DNA of 32,267 nucleotides, taken from positions 1 through 32,267 of the forward strand of contig NZ_PZKG01000040.1 of assembly GCF_003034985.1 (NCBI RefSeq), given 5' to 3'. The first letter of the stretch is position 1; every line of letters starts with the position of its first letter. Below are positions 7,356 to 15,773 of the stretch, in pieces. The stretch comes from Cereibacter changlensis JA139. Its GTDB lineage: Bacteria; Pseudomonadota; Alphaproteobacteria; Rhodobacterales; Rhodobacteraceae. The position numbers and the translations under genes are program-made. The notes beneath the pieces were generated by a model. That model had not been told where the DNA came from. It worked only from the letters and a program-made list of their open reading frames with translations, and ran no database searches.

Positions 7356-8270
7356 TCAGGGCCTCGCCCCGTGCGACAGCTGCGCCGCCTTCTCCCGCAC
7401 CAGGGCGAGGAAGGCCGCGAACCCTGCCGAGGGGTTGCGCCGGCCGGGATAATAGAGGCTGAACCCCGGGCGGGGCGGCGTCCAGTCTTCCAGCAGCCGG
7501 ATCAGCCGGCCGGCGGCGATGTCCTCGGCGACGCTCTGCTCGATGAAGAAGCCGATGCCGGCGCCGTCCAGCACCGCGGCGCGGGCGATGGCCGCCTCGT
7601 CGAGGGTCAGTCGGCCCCTGGCCTCGATCTGCACCTGCTCGCCGTCGCGCTCGAAGGGCCAGCGCAGCAGCGCGCCGTTCGGCAGGCGCACCCGGATGCA
7701 ATCCCCCGGCGGAAGGTCAATTGGGGTCAGCGGCGTCGGATGCGCGGCCAGCCAGGCCGGGGCGGCGACGACGGCATGGCGCTGCGGCTTGCCCAGCGGC
7801 AGCGCGATCATGTCGCGCGGCACCAGATCGGCCGGGCGGATGCCGAGGTCGAAGCCCTCGGCCACGATGTCGACCAGCCGCCCTTCCGTCACCAGATCGA
7901 CCTGCATCTCGGGGTAGCGGCGCAGGAACTCCAGCATCACCGGCGCGATCTCGCGCCCGGCCTGGACCGAGGCGTTGATGCGCAACAGGCCGGAGGGCGT
8001 CTCGCGCTGCGACCGCGCGCCTTCCATCGCGCCGCGGATCTCGGCCAGCGCCGGGGCGATCCGGGCGACGAAATCGCGGCCGGCGTCGCTGAGCGAGACG
8101 CTGCGGGTGGTCCGGTTGAATAGCCGCACGCCGAGCCCCGCCTCCAGCCGGCCAATGGCATGGGACAGTGCGGTGGTCGACATGCCAAGCTCCAGCGCCG
8201 CCGCGCGGAAGGAGCCGCGGCGCGCGATCGCCAGAACGGCCTCCAGCCCCTTCAACCCGGCATCCCGCAT
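7356..8270 (-). CDS. LysR-type transcriptional regulator
   Basis: This 304-residue regulator has the LysR winged helix-turn-helix at residues 5-62 ([20 protein letters not shown], then [20 protein letters not shown]) and a periplasmic-binding-like effector domain from about residue 90. The start at 8270 gives the usual LysR N-terminus; a longer frame upstream has no typical sequence. It is divergent from the SnoaL-like/SDR pair, and a perfect palindrome lies between them, so it probably regulates these genes in response to an unknown ligand. A frameshifted paralogous fragment occurs at 103-266. The effector domain contains [20 protein letters not shown], as in AaeR/DsdC-like members with SDR neighbours. 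Confidence 0.92.
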   Translation of the reverse strand: MRDAGLKGLEAVLAIARRGSFRAAALELGMSTTALSHAIGRLEAGLGVRLFNRTTRSVSLSDAGRDFVARIAPALAEIRGAMEGARSQRETPSGLLRINASVQAGREIAPVMLEFLRRYPEMQVDLVTEGRLVDIVAEGFDLGIRPADLVPRDMIALPLGKPQRHAVVAAPAWLAAHPTPLTPIDLPPGDCIRVRLPNGALLRWPFERDGEQVQIEARGRLTLDEAAIARAAVLDGAGIGFFIEQSVAEDIAAGRLIRLLEDWTPPRPGFSLYYPGRRNPSAGFAAFLALVREKAAQLSHGARP

Positions 8271-8305
8271 TGTCCTGATCCTGTCATCGAGTGATGCCGA
8301 ATTAT

Positions 8306-8318
8306 CCCGATTATCGGG
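8306..8318. promoter_or_regulatory. Palindrome between divergent LysR and SnoaL/SDR genes
   Basis: The sequence CCCGAT-T-ATCGGG is a perfect 13-base palindrome 36 bp upstream of the LysR start and about 48 bp upstream of the SnoaL-like start. It contains the T-N-A-type symmetry expected of LysR boxes, although it is shorter than a classical T-N11-A site. A regulator-binding site is inferred from position and symmetry. Confidence 0.4.
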
Positions 8319-8366
8319 GCGGCAGTCGAGGCCTATGTTCCGGTCAGCAAATGAAGGAACAGCGCC

Positions 8367-8687
8367 ATGCACCTCCCCGATCCGATCCGCACCTATTTTA
8401 CCGCCCGCGCCCCGCAGGACGGCGAGGCCTTCGCCGCCGCCTTCGCTGCGGATGCCATTGTCCATGACGAGGCGCGCAAGCACCACGGCCCCGAGGAGAT
8501 CCGGGCCTGGTGGTTGGCGGCCAAGGCGAAGTACCGCCACAGGGCCGAGCCGCTGGAACTGGCCGAGTCCGACGGCAAGACCGTGGTCCGCGCCCGGGTC
8601 AGCGGCGATTTCCCCGGCAGCCCCGCCGTCCTGACCTTCCGCTTCGGGCTCGAAGGCGACCGGATCACCGATCTGGAGATCGGCTGA
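8367..8687 (+). CDS. SnoaL-like (NTF2 superfamily) nuclear transport factor 2 family protein
   Basis: This 106-residue protein has the NTF2/SnoaL fold pattern: [20 protein letters not shown], then [40 protein letters not shown] and the closing strand [13 protein letters not shown]. Members bind small hydrophobic ligands or act as isomerases and cyclases; no catalytic assignment is possible here. AAGGA lies 8-9 bases before ATG 8367. Its TGA overlaps the ATG of the following SDR gene (TGATG), so the two are translationally coupled. Such SnoaL-SDR pairs next to a divergent LysR gene are common in proteobacteria. Residues 58-85 are basic and polar, as in the ligand pocket rim of relatives. Confidence 0.85.
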   Translation: MHLPDPIRTYFTARAPQDGEAFAAAFAADAIVHDEARKHHGPEEIRAWWLAAKAKYRHRAEPLELAESDGKTVVRARVSGDFPGSPAVLTFRFGLEGDRITDLEIG

Positions 8688-9466
8688 TGCCCGGGTTCCT
8701 GACGCTGGAAGGCAAGCGCGCCCTGATCACCGGCGGCACGCAGGGCGCAGGCGCGGCCACGCTGGCCCTGTTCCGCGACCTCGGCGCCGAGGTGCTGACC
8801 ACCGCGCGTTCTCGCCCCGCCGACATGGCCGAGGCGATGTTCGTCGCCGCCGACCTGACGACCCTTCAGGGCTGCGAGACGGTGGCTGAGGCGGTGCGCG
8901 AAAGGCTCGGCGGTGTGGACATCATCGTGCACATGCTGGGCGGCTCCGCTGCGCCGGGCGGCGGTTTCGCGGCCCTGGGCGAGGCGGAATGGCAGGCGGA
9001 GCTGAACCTCAACCTGCTGCCCGCGGTGCGGCTGGACCGCGCGCTGCTGCCGGGGATGGTCGAGCAGGGATCGGGAGTGGTGATCCATGTCACCTCGATC
9101 CAGCGCCTGCTGCCGCTACCCGAGGCGACCACCGGCTATGCCGCGGCCAAGGCGGCGCTGTCGGTCTACAGCAAGAGCCTGTCGAAGGAGGTCTCGCCGA
9201 AGGGGGTGCGGGTGCTGCGCGTGGCCCCGGGCTGGATCGAGACCGAAGCCTCGGTTCGGCTGGCCGAACGGCTGGCGCAGGAGGCGGGAACGGATCTGGA
9301 AGGCGGCAAGCGGCTGATCATGGAAAGCCTCGGCGGCATCCCCATCGGCCGGCCGACGAAGCCTGCCGAGATCGCCAATCTGATCGCCTTCCTCGCCTCG
9401 GACCGGGCGGCGACGATCACCGGGACGGAATACGTGATCGACGGCGGGACCGTGCCGACGGCGTGA
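8687..9466 (+). CDS. SDR family NAD(P)-dependent oxidoreductase
   Basis: This 259-residue classical short-chain dehydrogenase has the cofactor motif TGGTQGAG at residues 15-22, the catalytic serine S137 in HVTSIQR, and Y151-x-x-x-K155 in YAAAK. The C-terminal part has [20 protein letters not shown] and [11 protein letters not shown], typical of the family. It should oxidise or reduce an alcohol/ketone using NAD(H) or NADP(H); the substrate is unknown. It overlaps the SnoaL-like gene by one base and is divergent from the LysR regulator, so induction by that regulator is likely. The gene has normal high GC at third positions. Confidence 0.92.
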   Translation: MPGFLTLEGKRALITGGTQGAGAATLALFRDLGAEVLTTARSRPADMAEAMFVAADLTTLQGCETVAEAVRERLGGVDIIVHMLGGSAAPGGGFAALGEAEWQAELNLNLLPAVRLDRALLPGMVEQGSGVVIHVTSIQRLLPLPEATTGYAAAKAALSVYSKSLSKEVSPKGVRVLRVAPGWIETEASVRLAERLAQEAGTDLEGGKRLIMESLGGIPIGRPTKPAEIANLIAFLASDRAATITGTEYVIDGGTVPTA

Positions 9467-9946
9467 GCGGCGCGGGCGCGGCAGGCGCGCGTGCCCGGGG
9501 AGGATCGGTCTCCCGACCTTGCCGCTTCCCTGCTTTGGGTCCTGCTTGCTGCCGAGCATTGCAGGGGCGGCGCCATGGGCCTTGCCTGTCGCATTGCAGC
9601 AACGGCTCTTTCCTCAGGCACCGTCCCGAAGCTGTCGTCCTTGGCCAGCAGCGGATCTGCGGCCGGGGACGGAATTGAAGAAGCCATGAAGCGCCGGCAC
9701 ATCCCGCACTACCTTGGAAAACAAGGGTATATCACGCGATCCGGATCGCCATGATCCTGTGGGAATGACAGTCCGGCAAGCCCCTGCGCCCCTTTTCCTC
9801 CCCATGCTTCCCGGCGCCTCGCTCGATCCGCCTGTTGCGCGCCTCCTGAATGGCTTTGCGCGGTTCATGGTGTCGCGATTATACTGGGCATGTGAACGCG
9901 AGGGGCCGGGTGGGGCCGTCCTTGCGGGTGTTTCGAAGACTTCATC
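9467..9946. other. Gene-poor interval of 480 bp with the second repeat copy
   Basis: I see no supported gene. Short frames here have no ribosome-binding sites or family features. The interval holds copy 2 of the 47-bp repeat (9717-9763) and, about 135 bp before it, the 11-base TTGCCTGTCGC (9582-9592) that occurs at almost the same distance from copy 1. The stretch may therefore be a decayed mobile or genic element. Confidence 0.5.
9717..9763 (+). repeat. Diverged 47-bp dispersed repeat, copy 2
   Basis: This copy matches 1909-1955 at 39 of 47 positions without gaps. The centre CGCGATCCGGATCGCC contains the palindrome GATCCGGATC. In the plus frame it reads KTRVYHAIRIAMILWE followed by TGA, so it could be the last part of a vanished reading frame. 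I know no family with this ending. See copy 1 for the codon-position pattern of differences. Confidence 0.6.
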
Positions 9947-10249
9947 ATGACGCGACGGGACACAGACATGGCCGACAATGTGCAGGGGAATGGTCAGGAG
10001 CCGCCGCCCGGAGAGTTTGATCGCCTGACCCCGGACGTGCGCGCGCTTATGGTGGCGGCCAAGGCCAAGACCCGGACCGACAGGTCCGAGCGGCGGGCCG
10101 CGGCGCGGGCGCGGGCCGAGGCGGCGCGGCTGAGGAAGAACGACAGCCAGAAGGGGCGCGACCGGGCCACCCTCGCGGCGCTGGTCATCCTGATCGTCGC
10201 GCTCTGGGTCGTTGCGGCGCTGGTCGTGCGCTGGGGCATGCCGATCTGA
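9947..10249 (+). CDS. Small hypothetical protein with a C-terminal transmembrane helix
   Basis: This protein of 100 residues (93 if translation starts at ATG 9968) has a hydrophilic first part, a very basic Ala/Arg-rich stretch (DRSERRAAARARAEAARLRK) and a single hydrophobic segment TLAALVILIVALWVVAALVV near the C-terminus followed by RWGMPI. It therefore looks like a tail-anchored inner-membrane protein with a charged cytoplasmic helix. No named family is recognised. Both candidate starts have weak ribosome sites. Third-position GC is high, consistent with a real gene. It precedes the decarboxylase operon by about 250 bp and points the same way, but the gap suggests separate transcription. 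Confidence 0.6.
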   Translation: MTRRDTDMADNVQGNGQEPPPGEFDRLTPDVRALMVAAKAKTRTDRSERRAAARARAEAARLRKNDSQKGRDRATLAALVILIVALWVVAALVVRWGMPI

Positions 10250-10414
10250 CCCGCAACGACCTTCGCCGGGGGTGCGCTGCTCCGATCACATAATGTGCCG
10301 CTCTGCTGCTGCGTCATCCCGCCGCAGGGGCGTCGTCTTTGCCCCGCCGGGACTGGAAAACAACGCCGAGAATCCCCGCACCGCAGCCTCAGGAAGACCA
10401 GACTGCGTTCGCCT

Positions 10415-10443
10415 TTGGCGCGAACATCGGCTGGGCTTAGCAA
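10415..10443 (+). promoter_or_regulatory. Weak candidate promoter for the decarboxylase operon
   Basis: TTGGCG (10415-10420) and TAGCAA (10438-10443) are spaced by 17 bp and followed by an AT-rich AATTTATTAG, which stands out from the surrounding GC-rich sequence. Initiation near 10450 would leave a leader of about 50 bases before GTG 10498. Both hexamers are weak matches; an activator may be needed. Confidence 0.25.
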
Positions 10444-10497
10444 TTTATTAGGGAGCGCCCGCCTAAGAGTCGGTTCAGGCTGCAGGGAGGCGCGAGC

Positions 10498-11997
10498 GTG
10501 GCGATACAGTTTCCGGACAGCTGGCTGGATGCGGAAGAGGCCGATTGGCCCGAATTCTCGGCGGCGCGCTACGGCGCCGCGATGTCGGAAATCTCGCGGG
10601 CGGTGCGCGCCTATCTGGCGACGGAGCATGACCGGGCCATCGTCGCGCATACCCCCGAGGAGATGCTGACCGCGCTGGGAAGGGTCGCCCGGGCCGGGTC
10701 GCCCGAAGCGGTGCTGCGCGATTATGTCGGGCTGCATCTGGCGACGGCCCCGCGCCTCACCGCGCGCGGCTATGTCGGCCGGCAGTTCTCCTCGGTGCTG
10801 CCCGCCGCCGCCGCGCTCGACGCGCTGACGGCGATGGCGCCGCAGCCCGCTTCCTTCTTCGAGGTCGGCCCGCTGCCCAACGCCGCCGACAAGCTGATCC
10901 AGCGCGAGTTCCAGGCGCTGCTCGGCTGGCCGGAGGAGGCGGGGCGGATGATCACCACCACCGGCGGCTCGCTGGCCAACCTCACTGCGCTGCTTGCGGC
11001 GCGCAACACGCGGGTCGGCGGCAGCTGGAAGGCCGGTTTGGCCGCCTCCGGCCGTCGCTCCGCCGTGGCGCTTGGAGCCGACGCGCATTACTCGCTCGAC
11101 CGCGCCATCGGCGTCTTGGGGCTGGGCACCGACCAGATCGTCCGGCTGCCGCTCGACGCGCGGCGCCGCATCTGCCCCGAGGGCGCGCGCCGGGCGCTGG
11201 ACCGGGCGCGGGCCGAAGGGCTGGAGGTGTTCTGCCTCGTGGCCAGCGCCGGCTCCACCTCGACCGGGGCCATCGACCCGCTCGCCGATCTGGCCCAGCT
11301 CTGCGCCGAGCGCGGCATCTGGTGCCATGTCGATGGCGCCCATGCCGGGGCCTTCCTCGTCTCCGACCGGCTGCGCCCGCGGCTGGCGGGGATCGAGCGG
11401 GTCGATTCCTTCTGTATCGACGCCCACAAGACCCTGTTCGTCCCGGCAAGCTGCACGCTGCTGTTCTACCGCGACCGGCAGGCGGCAGGGGCGGCCTTCG
11501 CGCAGAAGGCGGCCTATGTCTTCTCCGACCCGGGCGGCGAGATCGACGTCTTCGAGAGCGGCGGCGTCAATTTCGAATGCACCAAGCGGCCGGCCATCCT
11601 CAATCTCTGGCTGGCCTGGGCGATGTACGGCCGCGGCCTGTTCGAACGCAAGCTGGACCATCTGGTGCAGATGACGGTCCTGGCCGCCGCGATGCTGCGC
11701 AGCCAGCCGGATTTCACCGTCCACAACGACCCTGACGCCAATATCCTCTGCTTCTCGCATTGCCCGCCGGGCCTGCCGCAAGCTGGCCGCGGCGCCTTCC
11801 AGACGGAACTCCACGCCGCCCTGCTGCGCGACGGGCGGTTCTTCCTGTCGAAGACCGTTCTCGACGGCGAGCCGGTGCTGCGCCTCGTCGTGATGAACCA
11901 CGCCCTCACCCGCGCGGACCTCGCGGCGCTGATCGACGGGATCCGCCGCATCGCCGCCCAGCAGATCTCGCCCCCGCCCCTGTCGCTCGCCATCTGA
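10498..11997 (+). CDS. Group II PLP-dependent amino-acid decarboxylase family enzyme
   Basis: This 499-residue enzyme belongs to the pyridoxal-dependent decarboxylase family (aspartate aminotransferase fold I, related to glutamate, aromatic amino-acid, DOPA and diaminobutyrate decarboxylases). Visible landmarks are TTGGSLANLTALLAAR for phosphate binding, H197 in AHYSLDRA (ring-stacking position), D279 in CHVDGAHAGAF, and the Schiff-base lysine K311 in DAHKTLFVP. The expected reaction is release of CO2 from an amino acid to give an amine; the substrate cannot be assigned. GTG 10498 is preceded by GGGAGG at 8 bases. It is the first gene of an eight-gene operon with an adenylating enzyme and four PixA/AidA proteins, so its amine is probably a building block or signal there. 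Confidence 0.9.
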   Translation: MAIQFPDSWLDAEEADWPEFSAARYGAAMSEISRAVRAYLATEHDRAIVAHTPEEMLTALGRVARAGSPEAVLRDYVGLHLATAPRLTARGYVGRQFSSVLPAAAALDALTAMAPQPASFFEVGPLPNAADKLIQREFQALLGWPEEAGRMITTTGGSLANLTALLAARNTRVGGSWKAGLAASGRRSAVALGADAHYSLDRAIGVLGLGTDQIVRLPLDARRRICPEGARRALDRARAEGLEVFCLVASAGSTSTGAIDPLADLAQLCAERGIWCHVDGAHAGAFLVSDRLRPRLAGIERVDSFCIDAHKTLFVPASCTLLFYRDRQAAGAAFAQKAAYVFSDPGGEIDVFESGGVNFECTKRPAILNLWLAWAMYGRGLFERKLDHLVQMTVLAAAMLRSQPDFTVHNDPDANILCFSHCPPGLPQAGRGAFQTELHAALLRDGRFFLSKTVLDGEPVLRLVVMNHALTRADLAALIDGIRRIAAQQISPPPLSLAI

Positions 11998-12008
11998 TCG
12001 GACAGAAC

Positions 12009-13511
12009 ATGCATGACCATTTCGCCGAACCCGTCCCGCAGATACCCGCCACGGTCGAGGCTGTCGCGGGCCTGCCCTCCTTCCTCTCCGACCTGCAGCG
12101 GATCGAGGCGGCCGCCGGCTGCCGCTTCGAAACCCTGCCGGCCCCGGAGCAGGAGCGCGTCGTGCTGCGACGCCTCGCCCAGCTGGTGGCGATCTGCCGG
12201 CTGAACCCGCTCTGGCGCGAGAGGATCGACGCGGCGCTGCCTTCGGGCCAAGTGGCGACGCGGCAGGATTTCGAGCGTATCCCCCTGACCGACAAGGAGA
12301 GCTTCCGCCAGATGTTCACCGGCTACCGGGCCGGGATGGTCGTCCCGATCTCGGCCTGCGGCTTCCAGATCGTGGCCAGCGGCGGCACTTCCTCGGGCCT
12401 GCCGTCGGAGACCGTCTATCCGCTGGACGAGCTGCAGGAGACCTACCGCTGGGCCGGCGGCTTCATCGGCCGGCACATCACCGACCGGCTGCTGCCCGGC
12501 GAGGGCGCGAAATGGTTCGCCACCACGCTGGCCGACTACCAGATGTGGAGCAGCGGCTGCATGGTGGGCGGGGTGCTGCAGGCGGTGCCGGGGATCAACT
12601 ACATCGGCGCCGGGCCGATGAACCGCGACGTTTTCCAACACATGATGTCCTATCCGGGGCCGAAGGGGCTGATGGGCATCACCGCCAGCATCGCGCTGCT
12701 GCCCGGCTTCGCCGAGGGCCTGTCGGCCGAGGCGCGGGCAAGCCTGCACATCGCCATGTTCGGCAGCGGCGCGCTGTCGCCGAAGGTGCGGTCCGACCTG
12801 CGCGCCGCCTATCCCAATGTGAAGATCCTGTCCTATTTCGCCGCCACCCAGGCCGAGACCATCGGCCTGCAGCTCGATCCCGACAGCGAGGCGCTGACCG
12901 CCATTCCCGGCCTGCATCTGGTCGAGGTGGTCGACGCCGAGGGCCGCGCGGTCGGTGTCGGCGAGGAGGGCGAGCTGGTGGTGACGCGGCTCTTCGGCAA
13001 TGCGGCGCCCTGCCTGCGCTACCAGATCGGTGACCGCGTCCGCCGGCTGGAGGATCGGGCCGACGGCGGGCTGAACGCGCTGCGCTTCGCTTATGTCGGG
13101 CGCAGCGGCGACTTCATGCATATCGGCGACACGCAATATTCCGCCCCGCGCGCCCGCGCCGCGCTGATCGACGAGTTCCGCAGCCGCCAGCTGCCCGATC
13201 TCGACGCGCTGGCCATCGAGTTCCAGTTCCAGATCGACCGTTCGACCCGCAGCCTCACCGTGGTGCTGGCCTGCGACCAGCCCGAGGCGCAGAGCGCGGC
13301 GCTGGCGGCGGCGCTGGGCGCGGCGGGGTCGCAGCCGGTGATCATGGCGGCGCTGGTGCGCTCGCTATCGCTCTTCAACAGCCTCGAGGCCAACGAGGCC
13401 GCCCTGGCGCGCAGCGGTTACCGCTTCGGCATGCGGCTGGTCGGCCCGCGCGCGCCCGAGTTGCACCGCACCCCGGTCGGCAAGGCGCCGCTGCTGGTCG
13501 ATCGCTTGTGA
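12009..13511 (+). CDS. PaaK/coenzyme-F390-synthetase-like adenylate-forming enzyme
   Basis: This 500-residue protein has the motif order of ANL adenylating enzymes of the phenylacetate-CoA ligase type: ATP loop SGGTSSGLPSE from S124, FGSGALS at 251-257, SYFAATQAETIG at 275-286 with E283, RYQIGD ending in D342, the hinge region GRSGDFMHIGD near R365, and a C-terminal GK (K492) in TPVGKAPLLVD. It should activate a carboxylate as an acyl-AMP and pass it to CoA or an amine. The acid and acceptor are unknown. No carrier protein is visible in the cluster. ATG 12009 lies 11 bases after the decarboxylase stop. The pairing suggests coupling an acid to the decarboxylase-derived amine, which is inference. 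Confidence 0.82.
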   Translation: MHDHFAEPVPQIPATVEAVAGLPSFLSDLQRIEAAAGCRFETLPAPEQERVVLRRLAQLVAICRLNPLWRERIDAALPSGQVATRQDFERIPLTDKESFRQMFTGYRAGMVVPISACGFQIVASGGTSSGLPSETVYPLDELQETYRWAGGFIGRHITDRLLPGEGAKWFATTLADYQMWSSGCMVGGVLQAVPGINYIGAGPMNRDVFQHMMSYPGPKGLMGITASIALLPGFAEGLSAEARASLHIAMFGSGALSPKVRSDLRAAYPNVKILSYFAATQAETIGLQLDPDSEALTAIPGLHLVEVVDAEGRAVGVGEEGELVVTRLFGNAAPCLRYQIGDRVRRLEDRADGGLNALRFAYVGRSGDFMHIGDTQYSAPRARAALIDEFRSRQLPDLDALAIEFQFQIDRSTRSLTVVLACDQPEAQSAALAAALGAAGSQPVIMAALVRSLSLFNSLEANEAALARSGYRFGMRLVGPRAPELHRTPVGKAPLLVDRL

Positions 13512-13535
13512 CATGCCCATAGGAAGGAGACAGGC

Positions 13536-13991
13536 ATGACCCCCGTCAACATACAGGTCTTCGTCGACGTGATCGCGCTTCTGTCCGGCGCCTCGCCGGC
13601 GCAGGCGGTGCATCTGTTCGACGACAGCAGCGCCGGCAGCGAGGCACTCGGCACCACCGGACTGGTCTCCTCGGTGCTGCCGGGCCAGCTGGTGCGCTGG
13701 ACGGTCACCCCGCTCGACGTCCAGACCCAGGTCTGGATCCGCGGTATCGCCTTCGGCGCAGCGCCGCCCGATGCGCCGCCGTCCGCCGCCGACGACCCTC
13801 CGGTCTGGAGCCGGCGCTTCGAGGGATATGTCCCGGCCGACATCTTTCCCGGCGCGCCGCATCCCTACCGGCTCGACCTCTGCTTCGGCGCGGCCAACGG
13901 CCCGATCGTCGCGGTGGAGGGGCCGGCGCTGCGCCTCGTTCCGCCCTGCGCCGATATGGTGGCGGGCGACGGTGCTTCCCGACTTCTCTGA
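13536..13991 (+). CDS. PixA/AidA family protein, paralogue 1
   Basis: This 151-residue protein starts with the family's opening strand IQVFVDVIALLSG, followed by VHLFDDSSAGSEALGTTGL and GQLVRWTVTPLDVQTQVWI, and ends with PHPYRLDLCFG and GPALRLVPP. This beta-sandwich pattern is that of the PixA/AidA family: PixA forms methionine-rich inclusion bodies in Xenorhabdus, AidA is a quorum-sensing-induced protein of Burkholderia and Ralstonia. No enzyme residues are known for the family. GGAAGGAG precedes ATG 13536, 24 bases after the adenylating enzyme. It lacks a signal peptide. The family call comes from pattern memory, without a profile search. Confidence 0.7.
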   Translation: MTPVNIQVFVDVIALLSGASPAQAVHLFDDSSAGSEALGTTGLVSSVLPGQLVRWTVTPLDVQTQVWIRGIAFGAAPPDAPPSAADDPPVWSRRFEGYVPADIFPGAPHPYRLDLCFGAANGPIVAVEGPALRLVPPCADMVAGDGASRLL

Positions 13992-14002
13992 AGGAGACTG
14001 AC

Positions 14003-14797
14003 GTGCAGAATTCGATCGTCCTACTCGTCGATGTCGAGGCGGCGCTGGCCGACTCGGACCTCGCGGACAATGTCTATCTGGTCGACAACACCCGCGCCCT
14101 GGGCTCGCGGGACGAGGGCCGGGCGACCATGGTGTCCTGCGTTGCCGGGGTGCACAATCCGGATGGCTCGCCCGCGGCCGAGGCGGTGCTGAACTGGATC
14201 GCCTATGGCATCTCGGCGCTGCCGCCGACGCTGCCGCGCAGTTTCAACCTGCGCAGCCATCATGTCGCGCATGACCATGCGCTGCTGGAAAAGCTCGCGG
14301 CCACCACCCATCCCCGCGACGTGGCGGCGCTGCTGGCGGCGCATCACGAAGAGCATGGCGCCTTCGGTGCGCAGCGTTCCGCCATGCCCTATCTGCCGGT
14401 CGATCCGCGCTCCGCCACCGGCGAATTCGTCTCGCCCGATGCGGTGGACTATGCCGCGCATCTGAACCCCGAGATCGTCGCCATCCGCGGCGAGGCGGTG
14501 GAGAAGGGGGTGATCTTCCCGGCGCTCTACGGCTCGCCCGATTTCTACACCGAGGGCTGGTACTGGAGCGCCTCGGTCGACACCAACAAGGTCGGGCTGC
14601 ACGATTACATCCTCGACCTGCGGCTGCTGCGGCCAACCCGCTCCGGCGGTGCGGTGACCTGGGCCCCGGAGATCCATCCGTTCAAGGTGCAGATCGAGGT
14701 CTCGGCCAGCACGATGGTGAACGGCTTCACCGGTGGCCCGCTGCCCGGCGTGCTGCCATTGGCTCCGCCTTTGCCCGCCGCGGAAGGAGCGCTGTGA
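14003..14797 (+). CDS. PixA/AidA family protein, paralogue 2, with a His-rich insertion
   Basis: This 264-residue protein is the longest of the four paralogues. Its start IVLLVDVEAALADSDLADNV and the segments VYLVDNTRALGSRDEGRATM and YTEGWYWSASVDTN mark it as PixA/AidA-like. A segment of roughly residues 75-160 has no counterpart in paralogues 1 and 3 and contains eight histidines between residues 86 and 118 (SHHVAHDH, TTH, AAHHEEHG), which could bind a metal. It starts at GTG 14003 with AAGGAG upstream, 11 bases after the previous stop, and its TGA overlaps the next ATG. There is no signal peptide. Function unknown. Confidence 0.7.
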   Translation: MQNSIVLLVDVEAALADSDLADNVYLVDNTRALGSRDEGRATMVSCVAGVHNPDGSPAAEAVLNWIAYGISALPPTLPRSFNLRSHHVAHDHALLEKLAATTHPRDVAALLAAHHEEHGAFGAQRSAMPYLPVDPRSATGEFVSPDAVDYAAHLNPEIVAIRGEAVEKGVIFPALYGSPDFYTEGWYWSASVDTNKVGLHDYILDLRLLRPTRSGGAVTWAPEIHPFKVQIEVSASTMVNGFTGGPLPGVLPLAPPLPAAEGAL

Positions 14798-15222
14798 TGT
14801 CTCAGGTCACGATCAAGCTGATGGTCGATGTGGTCGGCGCGCTGGAAAGCGGCAGCCTCAGCGGCAACCTCTTCGCCTTCGACACCCACCGCCGGCTCGG
14901 CTCGCAGGGGATCGGCACCGACGCGCTGCACACCGCGGTGGCGCGCGGCACGCGGATCATGTGGGTGATCGCGCCGCTGGAATGCGAGGCCTTTGTCTCG
15001 CTGGAGGATATCGTCATCGACCGCGCGGTCTGCGAGCCGGAGCTCAACAGCTATCCCGGCAGTTCGGTGACCTACTGGATCGGGACGGTGAAGAAGGCGG
15101 CGCCGCTGACCAGCTACGATCTGGTGTTCAGCCTCGGTTCGCATGGCCGGAGCATGGTGCATCCGGCCAGGCTGGCCCTGATCTCCCTCGGCAAGACCAG
15201 CGAGAAAGGCGACGCGCAATGA
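14797..15222 (+). CDS. PixA/AidA family protein, paralogue 3
   Basis: This 141-residue protein begins MSQVTIKLMVDVVGALESGS and continues LSGNLFAFDTHRRLGSQGIG, matching the first strands and the glycine-rich turn of its paralogues. GTRIMWVIAPLECEAFVSLE is the central strand pair, and SYDLVFSLGSH is the equivalent of the late Y-x-L strand. The start ATG 14797 overlaps the preceding TGA (TGATG) and has GGAAGGAG upstream; a GTG three bases earlier is also in frame. Its end overlaps paralogue 4 by four bases (ATGA). Translational coupling suggests that the paralogues are made in fixed proportion, perhaps for one mixed assembly. Confidence 0.68.
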   Translation: MSQVTIKLMVDVVGALESGSLSGNLFAFDTHRRLGSQGIGTDALHTAVARGTRIMWVIAPLECEAFVSLEDIVIDRAVCEPELNSYPGSSVTYWIGTVKKAAPLTSYDLVFSLGSHGRSMVHPARLALISLGKTSEKGDAQ

Positions 15223-15773
15223 CCCTCCGCCCGGATGACACGATCAACAACCCCTTTCCCGGCCAGCTCGCCTCGACCCAGCTGAACATCGTGACGCTGG
15301 TCGATGTGGCCGGGACGCTGGCCGCCGGCGCCCTCGACGGCCATGCCTGGATGATGGACAACAGTCCCGACAGCCGCGGCAAGGCCAGCGCCGGGCTGGA
15401 GACGGCCTGCCGCGCCGGGCAGGTCCTGAACTGGCTGATCTATTGCGCCGACACGACCCGGCGACCGGACGGCCGCTGGCCGCCCTTCGCCCGGATCGTG
15501 AACATCGTCTTCCTGTCCGAGGATCGAAGCTCGGTCTTCGGCGTCAAGATTTGCGCCGACCTGAAGATCTATGGCGGGCCGGACGCGATCCGCCATCCCT
15601 ACACACCCTCCTACCAGTATTGGGCCGGGGCGGTGATGCCCAATCTCGCCCCCGGTCTCTATCCCTACCGGCTGGTGCTGGAGCTCGAGACCGGCATTCC
15701 GGGCGAGACGCGGCATCACGCGCTGGACGGCCCGGCGCTGCGGGTGCTGGTTTCTACCTACGGCGCCGCCTGA
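15219..15773 (+). CDS. PixA/AidA family protein, paralogue 4
   Basis: This 184-residue protein has an N-terminal extension of about 20 residues before the family strand LNIVTLVDVAGTLAAGALDG. It then shows HAWMMDNSPDSRGKASAGLE, the strand GQVLNWLIYCADTTRR, and the late segment PGLYPYRLVLELETG with the closing GPALRVLVS. Of the four it most resembles canonical AidA/PixA in length and order. It overlaps paralogue 3 by ATGA and the following membrane-protein gene by TGATG. No signal peptide is visible, so the product should be cytoplasmic. Family assignment is by pattern, function unknown. Confidence 0.72.
   Translation: MTLRPDDTINNPFPGQLASTQLNIVTLVDVAGTLAAGALDGHAWMMDNSPDSRGKASAGLETACRAGQVLNWLIYCADTTRRPDGRWPPFARIVNIVFLSEDRSSVFGVKICADLKIYGGPDAIRHPYTPSYQYWAGAVMPNLAPGLYPYRLVLELETGIPGETRHHALDGPALRVLVSTYGAA

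Noticed and set aside
9994-11901. 635-codon minus-strand frame over the decarboxylase gene
   Set aside because: It is a long open shadow caused by high GC; the plus strand has a complete PLP enzyme with all key residues.
11514-13136. 540-codon minus-strand frame over the adenylating enzyme
   Set aside because: Shadow of the PaaK-like gene; rich in Ala, Gly, Arg and Asp without domain pattern.
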